NCBI GenBank assembly: GCA_016213865.1 | Contig: JACQZL010000068.1 | Coordinates: forward strand, 1,636-7,386 | Length of the DNA: 5,751 bases | Origin: Candidatus Rifleibacteriota bacterium | Lineage (GTDB): Bacteria > UBP17 > UBA6191 > JACPRK01 | Reading direction: 5' to 3' | Shown here: positions 1-4,039 of the stretch, piece after piece | Layout: each line of letters starts with the position of its first letter | Position numbering within the stretch: position 1 is the first letter of the stretch | Notes under the pieces: model-generated | Seen by the model: the letters and a program-made list of their open reading frames with translations, nothing else | Databases searched by the model: none | Told to the model about the DNA's origin: nothing | Position numbers and translations under genes: made by a program

Positions 1-54
1 CCCTTGTGACCCGTCAGGCGAGAGGATCCGCTCCACGAGCGGGGGACAAGCCCA

Positions 55-273
55 ATGCCGTTGACTCGCATGGTCCTGCACCGCGTGGACGAGCCCGATT
101 CTCTTGACCAAGACTGGAACCAGCGAGCCTGGCGCTCGGAAATCGTGGGGTGGAGGATAGCCTGGAGTTTCGCCAAGGTCGGGGATTTCTCGATGCACCC
201 GGCCGAGAACTGGGGCATGAGAGAATTCCAGGGAGGCACCGCAATCCCCGTGCAGGTCATGAGCGCCTGCTGA
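55..273 (+). CDS. Possible small hypothetical protein (72 aa), weak
   Basis: A 72-codon frame starts at ATG 55, preceded by a purine-rich GGGGGA at about 41-46, roughly 8 nt upstream. About 80% of its codons end in G or C by hand count. The product is rich in Trp and acidic residues, has no recognisable domain, no signal peptide and no membrane segment. The last third runs through the left arm of an inverted repeat (158-174) and into the segment between the arms. The opposite strand is also open from about 293 to the window edge with similar third-position GC, so the strand cannot be decided by eye. I do not recognise the protein; it may be spurious or a remnant. Confidence 0.25.
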   Translation: MPLTRMVLHRVDEPDSLDQDWNQRAWRSEIVGWRIAWSFAKVGDFSMHPAENWGMREFQGGTAIPVQVMSAC

Positions 274-296
274 CGAAAGGGCGAAACTCCAGTCTA
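158..296. mobile_element. MITE-like element: 139 bp bounded by 17-bp inverted repeats
   Basis: The sequence at 158-174 (TAGCCTGGAGTTTCGCC) is the reverse complement of 280-296 (GGCGAAACTCCAGTCTA) except at one position (161/293). The inner 13 bp (162-174 and 280-292) pair perfectly. Both ends finish in TA, which would fit a TA target duplication of the IS630/mariner type. The 105 bp between the arms encodes no transposase. This architecture fits a small non-autonomous transposable element, although family and mobility are inference. A pair of protein-binding sites or a chance long-range hairpin are alternatives. The right arm contains the stop codon of the neighbouring minus-strand antitoxin gene. 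Confidence 0.4.
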
Positions 297-551
297 GGCC
301 GCCAGATGCACCTTGCGTGCGCCCCGACGGTTCGGGCTCCCGGCGGTCCGTGGTCCGCTGCGGGCCCTCGTTCTTCTCTCCGCTGCCCGCTCGGCCTGGC
401 GCAGGTCGGCAACCCAGACCAGTTGCTCGTCGCAGCGGTCACAGGCGTACACCAAGAGGTCGTTGACCTTGACCGACTGACCCCGAAGTCGCAACGTCTC
501 GCTCACGTGGCGAGGTGCCAACGACCCCCGTCCGCACGTGGGGCATTTCAT
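294..551 (-). CDS. YgiT/MqsA-type zinc-finger antitoxin (85 aa)
   Basis: This is the likely antitoxin partner of the DUF4258 protein encoded just upstream. The product begins MKCPTCG, with a second CxxC pair in ACDRCDE, so the four cysteines fall at residues 3, 6, 37 and 40. These are the zinc-ligand positions of E. coli MqsA, and the match is why I choose the start at 551. An alternative ATG at 569 overlaps the upstream stop as ATGA and would add six residues; either start implies translational coupling. MqsA is about 131 aa with a C-terminal helix-turn-helix. This protein stops at 85 aa with an Arg-rich, low-complexity tail and shows no such DNA-binding domain, so classical autorepression by it alone is doubtful. 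The TAG stop (296-294) lies inside the right arm of an inverted repeat, so the tail may have been altered by an insertion. Family assignment is firm; the antitoxin role is inferred from family and pairing. Confidence 0.82.
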   Translation of the reverse strand: MKCPTCGRGSLAPRHVSETLRLRGQSVKVNDLLVYACDRCDEQLVWVADLRQAERAAERRTRARSGPRTAGSPNRRGARKVHLAA

Positions 552-565
552 CGCTTGTCCAGCTC

Positions 566-874
566 TCATGGACTCTTGGCCCAATGGGCCGTAATGATGA
601 AGTACATCTTGCCGTCCTCGTCCTCGAGCACCTTCCCACAGCAGTATACCGCCCTGCCGCCCAAGGCAGGACCGATGACGGTGTACTTCCACCGGATCTT
701 GCTCAGTTCGTCCCTCTCCCTCTTCACCAGCCGCCCCTCCAAGATCGCGTGAAGCACGTCTTCGACGCGCAACGATGACGTTCGAATCAGGAGTCGGGTC
801 TTGGCAGAGAGAGCTACGCGGTCCGCCAAGACCAGTCGCTTCAGGAGTTCTGGAACCGGGCGGATGAAGTACAC
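566..874 (-). CDS. DUF4258-type protein, predicted toxin of a TA pair (102 aa)
   Basis: The product is 102 aa, the usual size for a small toxin-like protein. The N-terminal half is helical and basic, with RVEDVLHAILEG at about 36-47. The C-terminal half reads as a beta-sheet core: KYTVIGPALGGRAVYCCGKV at 63-82, then EDEDGKMYFIITAHWA at 84-99. That layout (helices, then strands ending in an acidic turn and a YFIIT strand) is what I recognise as the DUF4258 pattern, a family often encoded next to YgiT-type zinc-finger proteins and predicted to be toxins. Catalytic residues and the target are not established to my knowledge. The start is GTG at 874, because a stop lies a few codons upstream in frame; no convincing Shine-Dalgarno site precedes it. 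The stop overlaps an ATG of the downstream zinc-finger gene by 4 bp (ATGA), so the pair forms a toxin-first operon like mqsRA. A RelE-like interferase function is only inference. Confidence 0.75.
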   Translation of the reverse strand: MYFIRPVPELLKRLVLADRVALSAKTRLLIRTSSLRVEDVLHAILEGRLVKRERDELSKIRWKYTVIGPALGGRAVYCCGKVLEDEDGKMYFIITAHWAKSP

Positions 875-881
875 GCCGTCG

Positions 882-887
882 ATTCTA
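882..887 (-). promoter_or_regulatory. Candidate -10 element for the TA operon
   Basis: On the minus strand TAGAAT matches the sigma-70 -10 consensus at five of six positions. It ends 7 nt before the GTG start at 874, so transcription from it would be nearly leaderless, which fits the lack of a ribosome binding site. No good -35 is seen at 16-18 bp. Two GGTCAG motifs on the plus strand (891-896 and 910-915) lie just upstream and could be operator half-sites. This is a weak prediction. Confidence 0.2.
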
Positions 888-1475
888 CCAGGTCAGCCTG
901 CTGGCATCCGGTCAGGGGCACCCGGCCCACAGCGAGGGGATCTGGCGGGTCTCGTGCCAGGCCTGCCCCATGTCCAGTCTGTCGGACGCGTCGACCTGCA
1001 TGTTGCTCGCCAGCACGACCGTTTCCCGCTGGTAGCGGACCTGTGCGACGGCGCGGTGATCTCTGGACCGGCCTTGATAACAGGCGGGACCAATGCCACC
1101 TCCATCACGCTCCCGACGACCGCGACAACTAGTTCGGTCGTGTCCGTGGTCCGGGTCGACGGAACGGGCCGGCCGCTGGCCCCGCAGGTGGTACTCAGGA
1201 CCGCGGTCCTGACCTTCGAGACCCAAGGGTCCGACGATGGTGTACGACCGCGGGACCGGCTCGGACACGCTGGGCACTTCCGCGAGGCGAATCCCCATCC
1301 TCGCGGTGTTCGTGGGCCTCCCGGGCGGGGGGACCGCTGCCGGCGGGCCTCCCCCGCCCCTGGGCAGCACCGCGTCGATGCCTGCCGGCGCGCTGGCGAC
1401 GCCTCCCGCACCCGCGCGCGCGACGGTGCCGCTGGCGGTCCGGGCCTAGCCGGTCGTGTCAGCGCGTGTCAGCCG
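888..1475. other. Gene-poor stretch, no recognisable gene
   Basis: Apart from the TA promoter area I recognise nothing here as a conserved protein or RNA. Several long frames are open on both strands simply because GC content is very high (around 75-80% at 1300-1450). By third-position GC the best candidates are the plus-strand frame with codons at positions divisible by 3 (about 1020-1236; Ser/Thr/Val-rich, for example GPALITGGTNATSITL), and then the next plus frame from ATG 1237 to TAG 1447-1449 (70 aa, Ala/Pro/Gly-rich). The handover between frames would fit a decayed gene with a frameshift, but no homology supports it. The stretch also contains an 18-bp palindrome (1195-1212) and the first TGTCAGC repeats. 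Confidence 0.5.
1195..1212. repeat. Perfect 18-bp palindrome
   Basis: TCAGGACCG is followed directly by its reverse complement CGGTCCTGA, with no spacer and no mismatch. A gapless 9+9 palindrome cannot fold as a normal hairpin without melting its centre, so a site for a dimeric DNA-binding protein is more likely than a terminator. No gene next to it is firm enough to name a regulator or target. Confidence 0.5.
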
Positions 1476-1483
1476 ATGTCAGC
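1457..1483 (+). repeat. Three TGTCAGC direct repeats at 10-bp spacing
   Basis: TGTCAGC occurs at 1457-1463, 1467-1473 and 1477-1483, each separated by 3 bp, giving an exact 10-bp period, close to one helical turn. Such phased direct repeats are typical of iterated binding sites for a regulator or recombinase on one face of DNA. They immediately abut, and the third lies within, the IS91-type transposase scrap that follows. They could also be a chance slippage product in GC-rich DNA. Confidence 0.45.
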
Positions 1484-1553
1484 GCTGCTGGCCGTCGCGT
1501 TCGAGCCCCTGGACTTCCTGGCCAAATTGGCCGCGCTCGTTCCACGGCCGAGA
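1476..1553 (+). pseudogene. Remnant of IS91-family transposase C-terminus
   Basis: In one plus-strand frame this short piece reads FEPLDFLAKLAALVPRPR (1500-1553). It matches the conserved stretch near the C-terminus of IS91/IS801-type Y2 transposases, where a FEP(L/I)-x-FL-x-KLAALVPxPR segment normally continues into NLxRYHGVLAP. Here the similarity stops right after the final Arg, and nothing like the RYHGV motif, the zinc finger or the HUH/Y2 catalytic domain is present nearby. It is therefore a small, dead fragment left by deletion or rearrangement. The match rests on my memory of the family, but the run is long and specific. Confidence 0.55.
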
Positions 1554-1737
1554 CCCCCCGTGGGTGATTCCTGTGCTCCCACAAGTGGATCACTTTCTGG
1601 CCACCGCCGACACTCTCCGCCGCCCCACCCGGCGGATGTTAAGCTAATCCCCCCTGGTGGAAATCCAGGCTAGACACTACCGTGCTCGTCATGAACAGGC
1701 GCGACTATCCTGCTGGTGGAAACAGCTTCGCTCGGGT

Positions 1738-1743
1738 GGAGGT
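1738..1743 (+). promoter_or_regulatory. Strong Shine-Dalgarno site fixing the start at 1750
   Basis: GGAGGT lies 6 nt before ATG 1750, which is near-ideal sequence and spacing. It decides against the in-frame upstream GTG at 1657, which has no such site and would add 31 polar residues before the first membrane segment. Confidence 0.75.
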
Positions 1744-1749
1744 GCAGGG

Positions 1750-2631
1750 ATGCTGCTCTTGGGGTATGTTGTTCTGATCCTGACGTACTCGCTGTGTGTG
1801 CATGTACCTAGGGACGAGGTGGTACTCCAAGGAACCATCGGGGGCCTTGTCGGACTTGCTGTGCTCTGGTGGGAGCACTACGCGCGGGAGCGGGCGGTTG
1901 CTGAGGTCTTTGAGAAGTCCTACGGGAAGGGATTCCGCCTCCTCCAACGGCGCCCTGGCCCGGAGGAGGACATAATTGGAGAATGGAGGAGGGTCCGGCG
2001 GAGACGTCTCACCAAGGAGCGTCTTCCTGCATTGTGCAGAGTCATGCACTCAATTGCAGCCGAGAACCCGGACTTGGCCCGGTTGATCGGTGCAGGATAC
2101 GCCGATGACGAGTGTGGTCCGTGGGTGTCGATCGATGGGCCGCGCCCTAGGGAGTTTCGAAAGCTGCAGGGATTCCGGAGGCTCGCGCAGACCCTGTTGA
2201 GTGGAGAGCCACAAACCCCGAGGTACCCTTGCCAGCGGTTCCCGATCGTGCTCATGCTCGGGCTCGTTGCAGCAATGGGATTCGCGTTGCTCGAGATTTG
2301 GGACGTCCGGCTTCTGGATGCGAGGATGCTTGTAGGGGTGAGTTACGTCCTGGGCCTTGGCTCTGGGCTCTGCGCAATTCTATTGGCGGGCATACAGAGT
2401 GCAGAGCACCATCCATTTTCAAAGGGAACAGGACTTTCAACTGAGTTGGAGGTCCGTCGTCTTACATTGGCCGTCATAGTATCGATTGCGATCGCGCGGA
2501 GTGTGGCCGTTGGCAGAGGAGGGGAGCCATGGGTGAGTCGCTTGACCGGGACGCCACTCCGAGGATGTGTGATGCGTCGGGCGCGTAGGCGCACGGAGTC
2601 CGCGAGCGCGCACGAGAAGTGCGGTAACTGA
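1750..2631 (+). CDS. Unrecognised multi-pass membrane protein (293 aa)
   Basis: I do not recognise a family. The start at ATG 1750 is set by a strong ribosome binding site. A hydrophobic segment begins directly (about 2-19) and a second follows at about 24-41. A soluble, basic, charged region runs from about 42 to 163, with an Arg-rich patch (RRVRRRR at about 80-86) and an ADDECGPWVSIDGP stretch. Two more membrane segments follow at about 164-183 and 193-215, and a weaker one at about 238-254. The remaining 40 residues are an Arg-rich tail. The layout is thus two TM hairpins around a middle domain of about 120 aa that is probably cytosolic. Third-position GC is roughly 70% by hand count in the first 60 codons, against more than 90% in the kinase gene at the right end. 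That suggests foreign or recent origin, as does its position between a transposase remnant and a gene fragment. The tail after about residue 255 overlaps a good Shine-Dalgarno/ATG at 2529, so the true C-terminus may be altered. Confidence 0.65.
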   Translation: MLLLGYVVLILTYSLCVHVPRDEVVLQGTIGGLVGLAVLWWEHYARERAVAEVFEKSYGKGFRLLQRRPGPEEDIIGEWRRVRRRRLTKERLPALCRVMHSIAAENPDLARLIGAGYADDECGPWVSIDGPRPREFRKLQGFRRLAQTLLSGEPQTPRYPCQRFPIVLMLGLVAAMGFALLEIWDVRLLDARMLVGVSYVLGLGSGLCAILLAGIQSAEHHPFSKGTGLSTELEVRRLTLAVIVSIAIARSVAVGRGGEPWVSRLTGTPLRGCVMRRARRRTESASAHEKCGN

Positions 2632-2744
2632 TGGGCTCGCTCGAAGGACTTGCGATACCGAAATGGGAGGAGTGGTGCTTCTGCCGCCGGTACGCGTTCA
2701 GTCCCCCTTGAGGTGGCCATGGTCGGCATGTTCTATGATGCCCC

Positions 2745-2960
2745 GTGGCCGAGGCACGAAGCTCGACACGGGCCGAGTTGCTGGCCGCTCTCAAGGAGGT
2801 GGACCACTCGGGTTTGGTCGAGAAGCTCGTAGATGCTCTCTTGGAGTTGGGGCGGCTTCGGGCTGCGAATCAGCGGCTCAAGGGGTTGGCCGGGGCGCAT
2901 AGGAAGTACAAACGGGGGGTCTCGGCCGGGCAAAAGGGCCGCGGGGTCTCGGCCGGGCAA
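2745..2960 (+). pseudogene. Probable gene fragment with coiled-coil-like N-terminus
   Basis: From GTG 2745 the frame reads as a plausible protein for about 55 residues. It is helical and leucine-periodic (LVEKLVDALLELGRLRAANQ at about 24-43), turning basic (HRKYKR at about 53-58). The leucine/ENQ-type helix recalls the N-terminus of IS66-type transposases, but this is only a resemblance. The sequence then enters a 27-bp tandem repeat encoding GVSAGQKGR/GVSAGQERR and afterwards loses protein character. The frame happens to stay open into the phosphatase gene that starts at 3138, and I do not believe the two form one protein. No Shine-Dalgarno site precedes the GTG. Confidence 0.3.
2916..2960 (+). 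repeat. Two-copy tandem repeat, 27-bp period
   Basis: GGGGTCTCGGCCGGGCAA occurs at 2916-2933 and again at 2943-2960, separated by 9 less conserved bases (AAGGGCCGC). The period is nine codons, so it does not disturb the frame running through it. It marks the point where the upstream reading frame stops looking like a normal protein. Confidence 0.55.
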
Positions 2961-3094
2961 GAGCGCCGAGGCAGCCATTTTGGGGCCGCAGCTCTGGGTG
3001 GGGCCTCGCTTCTCTCCGACGTGTGCCGCCACGGCGCCCGTCCTCCGGCACGGGACCACCAGGAGGCATGTCCCGCTTGCCGGCTGGGTAAGGG

Positions 3095-3114
3095 GCAGGG
3101 CTTGCCAGCCCTGC
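3095..3114 (+). other. Perfect 8-bp GC hairpin upstream of the phosphatase gene
   Basis: GCAGGGCT, a TGCC loop and AGCCCTGC form a stable stem-loop that ends 23 nt before the ATG at 3138. No T-run follows, so it is not a standard intrinsic terminator. It could be a leader structure of the phosphatase mRNA or a stop for upstream readthrough. Confidence 0.4.
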
Positions 3115-3137
3115 GCGGAGTGCGCGAACATGCACGC

Positions 3138-3861
3138 ATGCGCCGCGCCCGCCTCGTCCAGACCCTGGTCTGGTCGGGCCTGGCTGCTTATCTGGCTCAC
3201 GTCAGTCTGGGGCAGGCGATCCCCGTCGCGGGGCGGGTCGCCGGCCTCTGGGGCGCGTTGGCCCTTGCGCTGCTGGCCGGGACGTATGCCCTGGGCCGTC
3301 CCGGGCTGCTCGGCAAGCAAGCCCGCGGTTCACGGTCGCTCGCGGCAACGGTGCTGCTGCTGCCGTTCTTCGCACTCAACGGCCTGATGCTGGCCCTGGT
3401 GCGGCTGCTCTCGTCCGAGCCCGCGTGCCACGAGATCGTCCCCGGCCTGTGGCTGGGGAAACCGGCTTTCCCGGCGCGAGGCCCTGGCCCTGCAGCCGCA
3501 GCCGGCGGCCGTCCTGGATCTGACAGCCGAGTTCACGGAAGAACCGATCTTGCGAAGCGCCGCTGCCTATCGCTGCATCCCCCTGCTGGACGGGACTGCG
3601 CCGGGGCCGGAGGCGCTGCTGGCTGGGGCCCGGTGGATCCAGGCCCGGCTCGAGCTGGGCCCCGTGTACGTCCACTGCGCGATGGGACACGGCCGCAGTG
3701 CCCTGTTCGTCGCTGCCTATCTGCTGCTGGCCGGCCGCGCCGGCACGGTCGAGGCCGCACTGGCCGAGCTGGGCCGGCTGCGGCCCGGGGTCCATCTGCA
3801 CCCGGACCAGTCGTCGTGCCTCCGGGAGTTCCTTCGCATGCTTCCCGCGGCTCCGCCGTGA
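3138..3861 (+). pseudogene. Membrane-anchored dual-specificity phosphatase, frameshifted
   Basis: The reconstructed product is about 240 aa in two frames. Frame one (3138 to about 3476, 113 aa) carries three hydrophobic segments at about 10-25, 34-52 and 68-91, then the start of the catalytic domain (HEIVPGLWLGK at 98-108). Frame two (about 3478-3861, 127 aa) carries VLDLTAEF, the general-acid region IPLLDGTAP, and the cysteine-phosphatase P-loop VHCAMGHGRSA, with the nucleophilic Cys codon at 3676-3678 and the Arg of CX5R in place. Order and spacing match bacterial membrane-linked dual-specificity phosphatases of the YnbD-like type, which should hydrolyse phosphate monoesters on proteins or lipids; the substrate is unknown. 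The two frames join by a +1 shift close to 3477 (one extra base or two missing). All catalytic residues survive, so this could be a recent mutation, a sequencing error or, less likely, programmed frameshifting. The ATG at 3138 has no clear Shine-Dalgarno site. Confidence 0.72.
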
Positions 3862-4039
3862 CGCGAGGCCCGCGAGAGGGGCCTCCCCCGCGCACGAGCC
3901 GGCTACGGCTCTGGCCGGCACGTGGCCCCGCGCAGCTCAGCCCCTCGATACGCGGCTTCGTCGCTACCTCGGGGCCTTCGGTCTCTCGGATCCGAGGCCT
4001 GCCACTGAACGCGTACCCGTGATCGGCGAAGCCCCGCCC
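3862..4039. terminator. Convergent intergenic region with GC-rich hairpins
   Basis: This 178-bp gap separates the ends of the plus-strand phosphatase and the minus-strand kinase, so transcripts from both sides must end here. GAGGCCC/GGGCCTC (3865-3871 and 3879-3885) forms a 7-bp stem with a 7-nt loop just 3 bp after the phosphatase stop. GAGCCG/CGGCTC (3896-3901 and 3906-3911) forms a 6-bp stem with a 4-nt loop. CTCGGATCCGAG (3985-3996) is a perfect 12-bp palindrome nearer the kinase. None is followed by a T-run, so termination function is inferred from position and structure only. Confidence 0.4.

Noticed and set aside
1..293. Minus-strand frame open from about 293 to the left window edge
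   Set aside because: Not recognised as any protein and not separable from the plus-strand frame at 55-273. It begins right after the antitoxin stop in the same direction, but has no good ribosome binding site.
893..1411. Overlapping minus-strand frames of 172 and 152 codons (893-1411 and 912-1370)
   Set aside because: They show no recognisable motif and poorer third-position GC than the opposite strand. The end of the second looks somewhat protein-like, but nothing supports it.
801..1673. 290-codon plus-strand open frame
   Set aside because: It starts opposite the toxin gene, is Arg/Pro/Gly-rich over most of its length as expected for chance frames in very GC-rich DNA, and its only recognisable part is the transposase scrap at 1476-1553.
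1654..1722. 10-bp direct repeat CTGGTGGAAA at 1654-1663 and 1713-1722
   Set aside because: Short, only two copies, and no associated structure; plausible by chance.
2734..2739. TATGAT as a -10 box before GTG 2745
   Set aside because: The hexamer is a good match, but the only TTGAGG upstream is 20 bp away and the downstream frame is itself doubtful.
2733..3320. 195-codon minus-strand frame
   Set aside because: It is the complement of the gene fragment, the tandem repeat and the phosphatase membrane region; its composition is that of an antisense frame.
3376..3921. 181-codon minus-strand frame
   Set aside because: Antisense to the phosphatase catalytic domain, whose CX5R motif on the plus strand is decisive.
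2745..4022. A single 425-aa fusion protein read in one frame
   Set aside because: The frame is accidentally continuous. Its first part, the phosphatase membrane part and the Pro/Arg-rich nonsense after about 3477 do not make one protein; the phosphatase continues in the neighbouring frame.
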